Source of the DNA: Heterohyrax brucei
Taxonomy: Eukaryota; Chordata; Mammalia; Hyracoidea; Procaviidae
DNA: 64,000 nucleotides
Direction: 5' to 3'
NCBI GenBank assembly: GCA_028571685.1
Contig: CM053142.1
Coordinates: 64,443,296 to 64,507,295 of the forward strand
Both the position numbers and the translations under genes were made by a program. The notes below the pieces were generated by a model, which saw only the letters and a list, made by a program, of their open reading frames with translations, was not told where the DNA came from and made no database searches. The first letter of the stretch is position 1. Every line of letters starts with the position of its first letter. Shown here in pieces: positions 1-11,385 of the stretch.

Positions 1-315
1 GGTGAGCTTGTAAGTTGCTTAGACAGTGGCTGGCACACAGTAACTGCCCAGCCAAAGTTGGACGTCATCATCGTCATCATCTAGACTTACTGTCAATTGG
101 TAAAAACTCCTTTCTAAGTTCCCAGCACTGTGTATGGAACTCCTACCCGCCTGTCCTAGACTGGCTCAAATGCCCGCTCTGGCAAGATGCTGTCTTTGTC
201 CACACCAGACCTGGATTCGCCCCAGTAGAATGGAGTAGGCTAGGAAATTAGCAGACTATTTACTGGGGAGAAAAACTATGCTGATGGCTGCCTGGAAAAG
301 GCTAGACCTGAAGGC
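1..315. other. PRMT8 intron 1 sequence (window edge)
   Basis: Non-coding sequence at the left edge. Its open frames are short and show no recognisable protein similarity. It is placed in PRMT8 intron 1 because the first exon found downstream is the second coding exon of that gene. I recognise no repeat family here. Confidence 0.6.
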
Positions 316-474
316 AGAAACACTGGTGGTATAGTGATTAGGTACTACGTCTGCTAACCAAAAGATTGGTGGTTCAAATCCACCAGGTGCTCCTTGGAAA
401 CTCCATGGGGCAGTTTTACTCTGGCCTTCAGGGTCTTTACGAGTTAGAATCAATTCCACAGCAGTGGGTTTTGA
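316..474 (+). mobile_element. AfroSINE (tRNA-derived SINE), short form
   Basis: The head resembles a tRNA: an A-box-like stretch in the 'gtggtatagtgattagg' part and a B-box-like 'ggttcaaatcc'. The usual tail follows, with 'tccttggaaactc', 'ggggcagtt' and 'gagttagaatcaa'. This architecture is the common afrotherian SINE seen repeatedly in this window. It is moderately diverged. Confidence 0.85.
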
Positions 475-1899
475 AGGCAGATCACAATGTCTTGATCAAT
501 AGTTGGTGTTAAGAATAGAAGACAATCTTTAAACCTTAAACCAAGAATATCCCCTGAGATCTTCTCAAAACTAAACAGTAATGGAGCTTAACTACTACAG
601 AGTATCTGCCTTGAGCACTGTACTTCTGTAAATTCTGCCTATTTGGGATCAAATTGATAAGAGTAACTTAAAGGATGAGAGAGGAACCTTAAGGGGCAGT
701 CAGTTTATATTAATGGGGAACAGCAATTCTGAAAAGGGACAGAAGAATTGTACAGCTTGAAAAACATAATCACTAAATTATGCACGTAGAAATTATTGAA
801 TTGGTATACGTTCTGCTGTATATATTCTCAACAACAAAATAATTAAAATTAAGAGAAAGATAGAGAGATAAGAAGATAAAGACACAAATCCTAACTGGAA
901 GGTGATTCTCAGCAGACCAAGTATGTGGACAACATTGAAGATGTCAGCAAATAGCAGCATCCTGAGTTGGGACCCTTAGGAGGTGTGGCAAGAGCAGGAC
1001 AGGGCCCCATCAGTACATGAGGCACCAGGTCTCCTACCAGGATAAAGCTGGAGGCACTGGGGTAGAGACAGTTGTCAGACACAGGACTCCAGGGCAGAGC
1101 AGCTGAGGCTGGAGCTCCTAGGTGACAGGTGACAAGTGTCTGGAGGGCTAGAGGGACTGGTAGTCACCAGTGGGATGGCATTGGGACATAAGGAACAGCT
1201 AGAGAGGCAGGGAAGAGACCAGGGTGCTAAGACTGGGAGTGTATCTGCTTCCCACCCCTAGTGTCATTCCCAGTGTTTTTCTGACTTCTCAACCAGTGCG
1301 CAAAGGTTATCTGATATTTGATGGCCACTTTCACCCAGAGCCTCTGGTGCCCAGTGTGGCCTATGGAGTAGAGACTTCTGACTTTGTACATGAGACTACC
1401 ACACACTTGAAGACCTGTGTCCCTAATTTCCTGAGCCTTTTCTGGGCCATGGTTTCAGACAGATGAGCCAGAGGCCTGGTTTTTAGAGCCATTCTCAAGG
1501 CCTTCATCAGCAGTAGCTCCCAGAAACACATCTTCGCACACAGCTTCCTCTCTGATAGCTTTGTCCAGGCTGAAGGGAGACTGACTTTGCTTTGGAGGTG
1601 GTGGTTGGACTGAGTGCAATCTTGGAGTCACTCCTATTCAGAGGAGAGGGAGGCACAGAGTGGTAGGGATGAGGACATGTTCTCCTCACTTCATTGCTTG
1701 TCTCTCTGTCCCCAGCCTTTCTCCCTCAGTCCCCTCATGCCTCCAAAGTGTGGTCCTCAGAGAAGGATGCCTCCAGCTTCTCTCCCTGGCCCTCCTGACA
1801 TCCCTCTACATCCCTGCACCTATAGTCTCTCTTCCTCTCTGTACAGAGGGTTTCCAACTCCACAGAATCAGCCTCAGCCTATCTTCAGAAGGATGGGCT
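475..1899. other. Intron 1, no gene or repeat recognised
   Basis: About 1.4 kb with AT-rich and GC-moderate patches. Open frames of up to about 110 codons occur between 1600 and 1970, but they overlap each other in different frames and encode low-complexity Ser/Pro/Leu-rich peptides. I read them as chance. No family is assigned. Confidence 0.5.
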
Positions 1900-2720
1900 T
1901 ACATTTCCTATTCTTTTTCAGTATCATTATTTTTAACTATTTACAAACATAGTACATGTTTAAAGTGGTGATGTTTTAAAGACTATAGACAAGCAAAGAA
2001 AGAAAAGAGTAATTGTTCACAATCCAACACCCTGTGGTTGGGGTGCCTTCCCTGGTGTTTCCTCTCTTCATATATACAAGTATGAATGTGTTTTCATTTT
2101 AAAAATGGGATTGCACTGCCTATTCTTTTAATTGTACTTTTCAACCAACAACTTATCACAATCATACTTCAGTGTTATAAATACTCTTACATAACCTTGA
2201 TAATGACTGTATAACATTCTGTTGTGTGGATGTACTATAGTTTGTTTAGCCAGTTTTGTTTTGTGGAGCACCTAGGTTGACTGTGATTTTTTTTTTTTTT
2301 TTTGCAATTATGAACAGCACTGTTATGCAACTCTGCGTATTTATGATTATTCATGATTCTTTCCTTAGGAAAAGTTCCCCCCAAATGAAAGCATAAGATT
2401 AAAGGATATTAACACTGTTAATCTGTATTTATGGAATTGTCTTGCAAAAGCTTCTGCCTGTTTACATTGCCAGGGGAAGTGTATGAAGAGTCCCAAGGTG
2501 GTGCAAACAGTTAAGTGTTTGGCTAGTAACCGAAAGATTGGAGGTTTGAATCTGTCCAAAGGTGTCTGGGAAGAAAGGGCTGGCACTCTACTTCTGAGAA
2601 ATCAGACTCTGAAAACTATGAAACACAGTTTGACTCAGAAACATGTGGGATTGCCATGAGTTGGAACTGACTTATTTAGCCTGTTTGGTTTTTGAGAAGT
2701 GTATGAAAGTATCTATTTTT
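1900..2720 (-). mobile_element. Ancient L1 3'-end fragment, antisense, split by a SINE
   Basis: Read on the + strand, the order of motifs is that of a reversed old L1 3' end: the 'ataacattctgttgtgtgg' region, a T tract at 2288-2303, 'aattatgaacagcactg', then 'agtgtatgaaagtatct' after the interruption. The long AfroSINE at 2488-2695 splits the fragment, and the L1 text resumes on its far side. It is highly diverged; the subfamily is not assigned. Confidence 0.6.
2488..2695 (+). mobile_element. AfroSINE, long form, with 12-bp target-site duplication
   Basis: This SINE has the longer middle section (the 'gaagaaagggctggcactctact' type) missing from short copies, so it is about 208 bp. It is flanked by a perfect 12-bp direct repeat, gaagtgtatgaa, at 2476-2487 and 2696-2707. 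That is a target-site duplication from L1-style insertion. The target was the older L1 fragment. Confidence 0.85.
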
Positions 2721-2875
2721 CTGCAGCTCTTAATAACGCACAATCTTAGTACTTTCGGAGTGGGGGAATTGTTTACTTGGTATTTACAAATAGTTTTGTT
2801 TTAATCTGAATTTGTTTGATTTCTGATGTGATTAAACATTCTTCTTGCCTACTGATTTGCTCTTCCTTCTTTCCT

Positions 2876-3596
2876 CTTTTTTTTAAAAAAGTGTTATTGT
2901 ACTTTAGCTGAAAGCCTGCAGTCGAAGTCAATCTGTCATACAAAAACTTGCACGCACACACTACTATGTAACTATAGCTGCTCTCCTTACACTGTGACAG
3001 CACATTCCTCCTTTCCACCTTGTATTTCCTGTGTCAGTTCAACCAGCTCCTGTCACCCTCTGCCCTCTCATCTTGCCTCTGGTCAGGAGGTGCCCAGTTA
3101 ACCTCATGTGTCTTCTTAAGCCAAAAAGCACATTCTTTGCTAGCATCATTAATGTCTTAGAGTCCAATCCAATCTTTCTTTGAAGAGCTAGTTTTGGAAT
3201 AGTTCCTGCTCCAGGCTAACAGAGTATCTGGGGGCCATGTTTTCTGGGGACCCTCTGGTTTGTTAGACCATCAAGTCTGATATTTTTAATAGAGTTCTAG
3301 TTCTGCATACTCATTTTTCTTGCACTTCCTCTGGACTTTAAGTTGTATTTCCTGTCAGGACAGTCACTGGGTATGGTTGGGAATCATTTAGTTCTTCTGG
3401 TCACATGCTGATAGACTCTGGACTATGTGGCCTTTTCTGTCTCTTGGGCTTGTATTTTCCTTATGTCTTTGATGTCTTTCATTTTCCTCTGCTACAGGCG
3501 GGTTGGGACAAATTGATGTTGTTTAGACAGCTGCTTGCTAGATTTAAAACCCCAGACACCATTCACCAAAGTAGGAGTCTGAACATTTTCTTTCTT
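2876..3596 (-). mobile_element. L1 3' UTR, antisense
   Basis: It starts with a T/A tract (reverse complement of a poly(A) tail). The + strand then shows landmarks of the afrotherian L1 3' UTR in reverse: 'gacagcacattcc', 'tctcatcttgcctct', 'tctgggggccatg', 'ttcttctggtcaca', 'ctgtctcttgggct' and 'cagacaccattcaccaaag'. The same element appears to resume after 4290. Confidence 0.7.
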
Positions 3597-3828
3597 TTTC
3601 TTTATGATTGAATGAAAATGTACATTTCAATATAAATTTGCATGACCACCTGTATGCAGCTCCCACTGTTCTCCCTGCTCGGTGACAGCACACCCTTCCT
3701 CTCTGCTCCATACATGTCTCATCCTCCCAACAGTCTCCTTTCCCTGCCTCTCCACCCACTGCCCTTCCTCCAGTAAGATGTCAGCAGAATGACATCCTAT
3801 AGATGCATAAAACCATAAATTTCACACA
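3597..3828 (-). mobile_element. Terminal part of a second L1 3' UTR, antisense
   Basis: A pyrimidine run leads into 'tatgattgaatgaaaatg', the same terminal segment found at 7530 (antisense) and, as its reverse complement, at 27300-27370. These three places share the 'gacagcacac...tctgctccatacatgtct...cagtctcct' text. The piece looks like a short insertion into the L1 3' UTR on both sides of it. Confidence 0.7.
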
Positions 3829-4290
3829 TGCCTCCCAGTGGAACAAGTTGCTGTCCCACACAAGCTGGTTGCCTGATTGGGTCCAGACTACTGTATGTCG
3901 GAGGTGGAAAGAGAGGCCAAAGATGCCAAGATCCACAGAGTCCACAGCCTCTGTTGCCGGACCCCAGCCTTAGGCGACACTGTGTAAAATACTGCTTTTC
4001 TGCCAGAAAAGCACTTTCCTCCGGCCAGGCGCTGCCTCCCAGTTTAGGAACTAGGTCCAGCTGGGGCCTCCCTATAGGTGTTTCCACCTCCCGATGGAAC
4101 AAGTTGGCGTCCCACACAAGCTTGGCTCCTGCCTCTGTACAAGCTACATGGAAAGAGAGGCCGAATGGCCAAGATGCATAGAGACAAAGCTGGGCTCTCC
4201 AAATATGGCAGTTTGCCTACTGATCCCACTAGCACTGTGTCTGAGGTTAGCTGCTAGTCAAGTCCCAGCTATGCCCACCAGCTAAGACAA
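3829..4290. repeat. GC-rich block with two related units about 258 bp apart
   Basis: The stretch starting at 3829 (cctcccagtggaacaagttg) is repeated imperfectly at 4087 (ctcccgatggaacaagttgg). Both continue with 'gtcccacacaagct' and, slightly later, 'ggaaagagaggcc'. The two units diverge downstream. The block ends near an A-rich run (4290-4303). It could be two monomers of an L1 5' UTR or an unfamiliar repeat. I do not recognise it. Confidence 0.5.
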
Positions 4291-6180
4291 AGAAAAAAAA
4301 AGTTAAAATGGTGAGTCACCTTTGGTCTGTGAAAGCCAGCTGTCAGGAAGAGCAAGGTCAGCAAAAGAGAGAAGGTTTTCCATTCAGTGGTATGAAGTCC
4401 AAATTAATAGCCCTGTGCTGTGTTCTAGGGCTCACTAGGTGTCCAGATTCTGTTTAATTAACAATTCAGGTCTTGGTTTCCAGAGGGATTTAGGAAGGCT
4501 TGTGTTTAGTTTCCCATCTGCCCCCCTGAAAATTTTCTTGAAAAGCTTTGTTATGCTAGTTGGTCTAGATGTCCTCTGAAACTATGGTCCCCAAACTGCA
4601 GCTTCTGCTACTCTGTCCTTTAAATTGTTGGATTACATTTAGGAAACCTCTTAGTATTTGTTTAGTACAGCTGTGCTGACCTTGCTTCTACTGCATGCTG
4701 TCCCTTTCTTCACCTAACCCAATTCCTATCTAATATCTAATCAATGAATATCCGTTTCCCTCCTTTCCCACCCTTGTAACCATCAAAGACTGTTTTCTTC
4801 TGTGTTTAAGCCCTTTCTTGAATCCTTATAATGCCAGCCAAGTGCCGTCCACTCAGCATAATTTTTTCCAGATTTCTTTGTTATGTTTCCCAAGATCTTT
4901 ATTATTCTTTATCATTGCATAATATTCCATTGTATGAATACACCACAGTTTGTTTATCTATTCATCTGTTTATGTCACCTAAGTTGATTGCATCTTTTTG
5001 CTATTATGGACAGGGCTGCAATAAACACTTGTATGCACGTATCTATTCACATGACAGCCCTTATTTCTCTAGGATATATTCTAAGAAGTGGGAGTGTATG
5101 ATATTTCTATTTCTAGCTTCTTAAGAAAACATCAATTTCCAAAGTGACTGTACCATTTTACATTCCCACCAACACTGTAGAAAGTGTTCCAGTCCTTATA
5201 CAGCCTCTCCAACATTTATTATTGTGTTGTTTGGATTAATGCCAGCCTGTTGGGGTGAGATAGCATCTCATTATAGTTTTGATTTGGATTTCTCTAAGGG
5301 CTAACAATTGTGAGCATATCCTCATGTATCTGTTAGCTGCTTGGATGTTTTGTTTGGCAAAGTGTTTGTTCGTATCTTTGCTCATTCTTTGATTGGGATA
5401 TTTGTTTCTTCATGGTTGAGGTTTTGCAGTATTTTATAGATGTGGAGATTAGATATTGATTGGATCTGTCATAGCCAAAAATTTGCTCCCAGTCTGTAGA
5501 TTGTGTTTTGACTCTTTTGGTGAAGTCTGGATGAGCATAAATGTTTGATTTTTAGGAGTTCCCACTTACCTATTTTCTCTTTAGGTGTTTGTACATTCTA
5601 AGTCTGTAATGTTTTGTTATCTGTTTATGCCATATATTAGGGCTCCCAGCACTATCCCTGTTTTTCTTCCATGACCTTTATTGTTTCAGAGTTGATATTA
5701 GGTCTTTGATCCATTTTGAGCTAGTTTTGGACGTGGTATGAAATGTGGTCTTATTTCATTTTTTGCAGATGGCTATCCAGTTATGCCAACATCATTTATT
5801 AAAGAGACTGTCTTTTCCTTAGGTTATGGACTTTGGGACTTTGTCAAATGTCAGCTGCTCCTTGGTGGATGATTTTATGTCTGGATTCTCAGTTATATTA
5901 CATTGATCTACATATCTGTTTTTGTACCAGTACCAAGCTGTATTGACTACTGTGGCAGTGTAATATGTTCTAACATCAGGTAGTGTGATGTTAGAACTTT
6001 GTTCCTCTGCTTCAGTAGTGCTTTACTTATATGGAGCTGCCTTCCTTTCCATATGAAGTTGGTGATTTGTTTCTCCATCTCATTAAAAAATTAACCTATC
6101 ATTTCTTTTTATCCCTGTATGAATCAGTTATAAGATCCCTTGCCCAATATTAAATTGGGGTGTTCATCTTTTTTTTATTG
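4291..6180 (-). mobile_element. L1, antisense: 3' UTR plus C-terminal half of ORF2
   Basis: The + strand runs through the reversed L1 3' UTR (4550-4830). It then runs through the reversed ORF2 C-terminal region: 'attccattgtatgaataca', 'gctgcaataaacactt', 'tggggtgagatagcatctc', 'gttttgatttggatttc', and finally the 'gtaccagtaccaagctg' region near 5930. No long open frame survives, so the copy is dead. It is probably the continuation of the element at 2876-3596. Confidence 0.8.
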
Positions 6181-6339
6181 ATTTGTAAAATCTCTCTATA
6201 CTAAGGATGTTAACTGTTGTCTACCATATATGTTAGAAATGTGTTTTTGTTTTTCATTTGCCTTTCAAGTTTGTTTGTCTTTGTTGTTGACTGAGACTGC
6301 ACACTGTCTGCTTGCCAGGCAGTTTTTCTTATATTACTC

Positions 6340-6660
6340 AGTGGCATTTGAAACTCCACATATCAAAATCGAAATTCATTATTTTCTTCCACCCAACCTG
6401 CTCTTCCTGCTGACTTGCTTGTTTCTGTTAATGTCACCACCGTTTTCCTAGTCACAGGCTTGAAATATTGAAGTCATCTTTGATTCTAACTTCTCTGTTT
6501 TCCCCTATGTTTTGTCAGTGCCAACTCGTGTGCCTTCTACTTCATTTGTTTCTCTGGCAGACAGCCTCTCAGACACAACTGTAGTTCAGTTTCTAATTGT
6601 TTCTTGATTGGACTTTGAAAACAGCCTCAAATTCATAACTTCTGAATGCCAGGCCCTCTG
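6340..6660 (+). mobile_element. Possible L2 LINE fragment
   Basis: The text around 'ctccacatatcaaaatcga' and 'cttccacccaacctgctctt' followed by 'tgtcaccaccgttttcct' resembles the sense strand of the L2 reverse-transcriptase region, as seen antisense at 38.3-39.4 kb. It is diverged and partial, so only a tentative call. Confidence 0.4.
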
Positions 6661-6795
6661 TCCTTTCTCCTCCTTGCCCCATTTGTCCATTGTTAACACA
6701 TTGATTGTCATGAAGTCGAGGTCAAGCATAGGAAATTTCCAGTTAGAAACATACAGTAGCTCCCACTGACTTTTGTATTTAATTGCTATCTCTTG

Positions 6796-7510
6796 TTAGG
6801 TGCCGTTAAAACAGTTCCAACTCATAGCAACCTCTGTAACGCAGAACAAAATACTGCTTGGTCCTGCACCATCCTTAGAATCTTTGCTATGTCTGAGCCC
6901 ATGGTTGTAGCCACTGACGATCCTTCTTGTTGAGGGCCTTCCCCTTATTTGCTGACCCTCTAATTTATCAAGCATGATGTCCTTCTCCAGGCACTGATCT
7001 CTCCTGGCAACATGTCCAAAATACATGAGACAAAGTCATACTATCCTCACTTATAAGGAGCATTCTGTCTGTATTTCTTCTAAGACAAATTTGTTCATTT
7101 TTCTGGCAGCCCACGGTACAGTCAACATTCTTTGCCAAAAACATAATTCAAAGGCATCAATTCCTCTTCGGTATTCTTTATTCATCGGCCAGCTTTCACA
7201 GGCATATGTGGTAATCGAAAATATTTTGGCTTGGGTGAGGTATATCTTAGTCCTCAAAGTGACATCTTTGCTTTTCCAGCACTTGAAAGAGGTCTTTTGC
7301 AGCAGATTTGTCGAATGTAATGTGTCATTTGATTTCTCGACTGTTACTTCCATGGGCACTGATTGTGAATCCAAGGAAAATTGAAGATTGACAACTTCAG
7401 TCTTTCTTCATTGTGACATTGCGTATTGGTTCAGTTGAAGATTTTTGCTTTCTTTACATTGAGGTCTAATACCAAATGCTGAAGTCTTTGATCTTCATCA
7501 GTGCTTCAAA
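6796..7510 (-). mobile_element. RTE/BovB-type LINE, 3' end, antisense
   Basis: The minus-strand frames at 7051-7374 and 6796-7026 encode the C-terminal part of an RTE reverse transcriptase-endonuclease protein. Seen motifs include 'YACESWPMNKE', 'GIDAFELCFWQRMLTVPWAAR', and 'YFGHVARRDQCLEKDIMLDKLEGQ', given here in three adjoining pieces; the family equivalent is the CESW...WCWRRLLRVPWTARR...YFGH block. The right part of the element continues at 9632 beyond an L1 insertion. Frames are broken, so it is inactive. Confidence 0.85.
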
Positions 7511-7520
7511 TCTTCTTTAC

Positions 7521-9621
7521 TTTTTTTTTATGATTGAATGAAAATGTGCATTCCCATATAAATTTGCATGTCCTCCTATATGCAGCTCCCAATGTTCTCC
7601 CTGCCCGATGACAGCACACTCTCCCTCTCTGCTCCATACATGTCTTATCCTCCCAACAATCTCCTATCCCCTCCTCTCCACCCACTGCCCTGCCTCCAGT
7701 AAGAGGTCAGCAGGAGGATATCCTATAGATGCATAGAACCATAAAGTGCATACATGATACGGTCATTCTGTGTCACAAAGTCCAATCCATTCATTTGAAG
7801 AGTTGACCTCCATTATGATTTATGAACACGGGCAGCATCAGGGCCAGGGGCCATGCTCCCGGGGGAACCCTGAAGCCCCTGGACCATCAATTGTGGTCTT
7901 TTAGTGGAGATCTCAAGGTACACCCTTTTTTATTCTTGTGTTGCCAGTGAGACTCAACTTTGTGAGCTCCATCATGGCTATCACTGGTGATGGCCAAGCA
8001 CCATCTGGTTCTTCCAGTCACAAGTCGATGTAGTCATCCACTTACATGGGTCTCTTTGTCTTCTGGGTTCTCTACCCTCCATGCCATTTTGGTCCTTGGT
8101 GATCATCCATTCCTGCTGAGTTGGGACCATTTGCTGTACCCTCAGATGGCAGTTTGGTAGCTTTTAAGACCCCAGATGCCACTAGCCAGTGTGGGGTACA
8201 GAAAGCTCTCTTTGCAAAAGGCTAGTTGTACCAATTTGCCTCGATTTCCCCTGACAGCATGGTCCCCAGACCCCCACTCCGACTACTCTGTCCTTGCAAT
8301 ATTGGGTTAAGATGGGAAGAATAATCATGTTATGTTGAAGTCTAGTTAATATTGATCTTCTTTCTAATGTGTGCTGTCACAGATTTCACCCAACCAAGTC
8401 TCTATCAACTACCTAATGTAAACCTTCTCCTCCTTGCCCTCCTTCCCTCCCCTCCCTTGCAGCCATTGAAGAGTCTTTTTTTCTATGCATGGCTCTGTTT
8501 TTAAGTTCTCATAGTAGGGGTCTCATACAACATTTGTTCTTTGGTTGCTGACTACTTTCACTCAGCATGATATCCTGCAATTGAATCCAGGTTATGAGAT
8601 GTTTCCTAAAATCCTCATTGTTCTTTACCATTGCATAGAGTTCCTTTGAGTATATATATCATAGTTTACCTATCCATTCCTCTGTTGTTGGGCATCTGGG
8701 TTGATCCCATCTTTTTGCTGCTGTGGGCCATGCTGTGATAAACATTCATGTGCATGAATCAGTTGGTGCGAATGGCCTTGATTCTGTAGGATATATTCCG
8801 AGCAGTGGAATTATTGAGTCAAATGGTAAATCTATATCCAAGTTTTTAAAGAAGCACCAGATTGCTTTCCAAAGACATTGCACCATTTTGCAATCCCACC
8901 AGGGAAGCAGGAGAGTTCCAATTTCTCCACAGCCTCTCCAGCATTTGTTGTTTTGTGTTTTTTGGATCATGGCCAACCTTGTTGGGGTGAGATGGTATCT
9001 CACTGTAGTTTTGATTTGAATTTGTTTACTAGCTAATGATCGTGAGCATTTCTGCATGTGTTTTTTAGCTGCCTGGATCTCCTCTTAGAGAAATATCTGT
9101 CCATCTCCTTTGCCCATGGCTTAACTGGATGATTTGTCTTCTTCTTATTGATATTTTGTAGTACCTTATAGATTATGGAGATCAGATGTCGGTCTGATAT
9201 ATAGTTGCCAAATATTTTTTCCCATTCTGTAAGTGGCCTTTTAATTCTATTAATAAAGTCTTTGGATGAGCAAAAGTGTTTGATTCTTAGTAGTTCCCAT
9301 TTATCTATTTTCTGTTGTTTGGTTTGTTTGACAGATTTTGAAGTCTGTCTACGTTGTGTATTAAAACTTCCATTGTTGTTCCTACTTTTTGTTGGATGAA
9401 CTTTATCGTTTTAGATTTGATATTTAGGTCTTTTATCCAGTTTGAGTTGGTTTTTGTCTAAGGTGTAAGATATGAGTCTTGTTTCAATTTATTGCAGATG
9501 GATATTCAATTTTGCCAGCACAATTTGTTGAAGAGGTTGTTTTTTCCTCAGTTTAATGTCTTAGGGCCTTTGTCGAATATCAACTGTTGATAGGAAGATG
9601 GTGTCATCTCTGGGTTCTAAG
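7521..9621 (-). mobile_element. 5'-truncated L1, antisense, inserted in the RTE element
   Basis: It begins with a T tract (reverse poly(A)) and a full afrotherian L1 3' UTR. The C-terminal part of ORF2 follows on the minus strand at 8746-9057, with motifs 'RYHLTPTRLAMIQKTQNNK', 'CWRGCGEIGTLL' and 'IPLLGIYP'. It is flanked by a direct repeat tcttctttac at 7511-7520 and 9622-9631. The RTE sequence reads through across the pair, so the L1 is younger than the RTE. Confidence 0.88.
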
Positions 9622-9631
9622 TCTTCTTTAC

Positions 9632-10410
9632 TTTCACCAAGGAAGGTTGTATCATCTGCAAATCAGATCATTAATAAATCCTCCCCCAACCCTGATGCCA
9701 CATTCTTCTTCATATAGTCCAGTTTCTCTGATTATTGGCTCAACAAACTGATCAAATAAGTACCATGAAAATATACAACCCTGACATACACTTTTCTTTA
9801 TGTTAAACTACATAGTTTTACCTTGTTCAATCTGAACAACTGCCTCTTGGCTTATGTACTGGTTCTTCATGAACACAATTAAGTGTTCTGGAATTCCCAT
9901 TCTTCCCAATGTTATTCAAAGTTTGTAATGATCCAGAAAGTTGAATGCCTTAGTATAGTCAGTAAAACACAGGTAAGTATCTTTCTGCTCTTCTCTGCTT
10001 TCAGCCAAGATCCATCTGACATTAGCAGTGATATCCCATGTTCCCATTGTCTTCTAGATCTGACTTTGAATTTCTGGCACTTCCATGTCAATGCATTGCT
10101 TCAGTTTTTGGACTATCTCCAGCAAGATTCTAATTGAGTGTGATATTAATGATATTATTCAATAATTTCTGCATTCTGCTGGATCATCTTTCTTTGGAAT
10201 GGGCAGATATGGATCTCCTCCAGTTAGTTGATAAGTAGCTGTCTTCCAAATTTCTGGATGTAGATGAATGAGCACCTCCAGCTCTGTATCAGCTTGTTGA
10301 AACATCCCAATTAGTATTCCATCAATTCTTGGAGCATTGTTTTTAACCAATACCTTCAGTCCTGCTGGGACTCCTTCTTTCTACACCCTTGGTTGTTGAT
10401 TATATGTACT
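9632..10410 (-). mobile_element. RTE/BovB-type LINE, reverse-transcriptase region, antisense
   Basis: This continues the element at 6796-7510. The minus-strand frame 10159-10350 encodes part of an RTE reverse transcriptase, including 'APRIDGILIGMFQQ', 'IWKTATYQLT' and 'YLPIPKKDDPAECRNY', matching the early RT block of the family (GIDGIP...IPKKG...C.NYR). The + strand between 9640 and 10140 is the reversed RT core. Stops break the frame. Confidence 0.85.
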
Positions 10411-10414
10411 GTAG

Positions 10415-11385
10415 CCATTTAGTGCTGTTATACAGAAAAACCATGAGTGAATGGCTTTACAAAGGGAAATTTACAAAGATAAGGAAGGTAAGTATAGAGA
10501 GATGAGAAGTGGGGAATGAGGAAACACGCAAAGAAAAAAGACAAAGAAAAAAAAGAAATGTCCCTAGGGATACCACTGATGTGGATGCCATGAGTGGGAA
10601 TGTCAGTCCTAAACCATGCAGTACAGCCCAGCTAAAAGGGAACTCCAAACCTCCAAAAGAAAAGAAAAAAAGCCCTGATGATTCCAACAGTGTGCTGTCA
10701 CAGGCCAGGGGACATGGTTCCCCATTTCAGCTATACTTTACAGCCTTTCAAGAAGACACAAAGATGGCACATGGAGCCAGCTGTTCAAGAGAAAGAAGGG
10801 AGAGATGGTGGGAGGCATGGAAGAAACCAAAATAAATGGAAAAAAGGAACACCAGCTACCAACAAATGGCACTTGTGAAGCCAGCCGGTGAGAGTAGGGG
10901 ATGATGAATTCAAGTGGTTAGGGCCAAAGGAGTCTCCTCCTGGTCAAGAGTCTGCAGACTGCAAGAAGCAGAGGAAATACAAGAGTAGGAGAAAGGATGA
11001 GGTGAAGAAAGTCTTTATCACTGGTTAAGGGATGATCTGTGTCTTGCTAGGAGCTCTGAATGGAATTTCCTGTACTTCCTAATCTCTGACATGGGTAGGA
11101 CAAATCCAAGTGGCATAGCAGCTGCACTTCTTGGCTGACTGAGCCACCCCTGGCTGGCTGAGCCACTGCAGCTGGTCAGGAGGCATCAGAGACAGAGTAG
11201 TGGGGAGAAGGTAGGGGATGGGAAAGCATATGTTGCTGATTACCAAGTGCTTTGTCTTCTGCTGAGAATTCCACAAACCTACTTTCCTATGTGCTGACCA
11301 GTCTTTGACAGGATTCCAAGATGGTGAATCTGTCCTGGGTTAGCTGATAGGGTACTTCCTCTTGTATGTCTTCTTGCTTTCTGTC
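10415..11385. other. Insert inside the RTE: LTR fragment plus unidentified block
   Basis: The first about 75 bp (10415-10490) resemble the 3' terminus of the antisense MaLR-type LTRs found elsewhere here ('gaatggctttacaaag'). The rest has no match I recognise. A + frame at 10509-10835 gives a 108-residue Lys/Arg/Ser-rich peptide. It starts in a purine-rich tract and has no known domain, intron or upstream promoter. It could be a fragment of a retrocopy of an mRNA, but I cannot name a parent. The RTE reading resumes after about 11385. Confidence 0.4.

Noticed and set aside
316-390. Possible tRNA gene
   Set aside because: The A-box/B-box pair belongs to an AfroSINE head followed by the SINE tail. 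It does not fold as a full cloverleaf, and the same unit recurs many times.
3828-4181. 117-codon plus-strand frame
   Set aside because: It lies in the duplicated GC-rich repeat block and is matched by a frame of similar size on the other strand; no protein similarity recognised.
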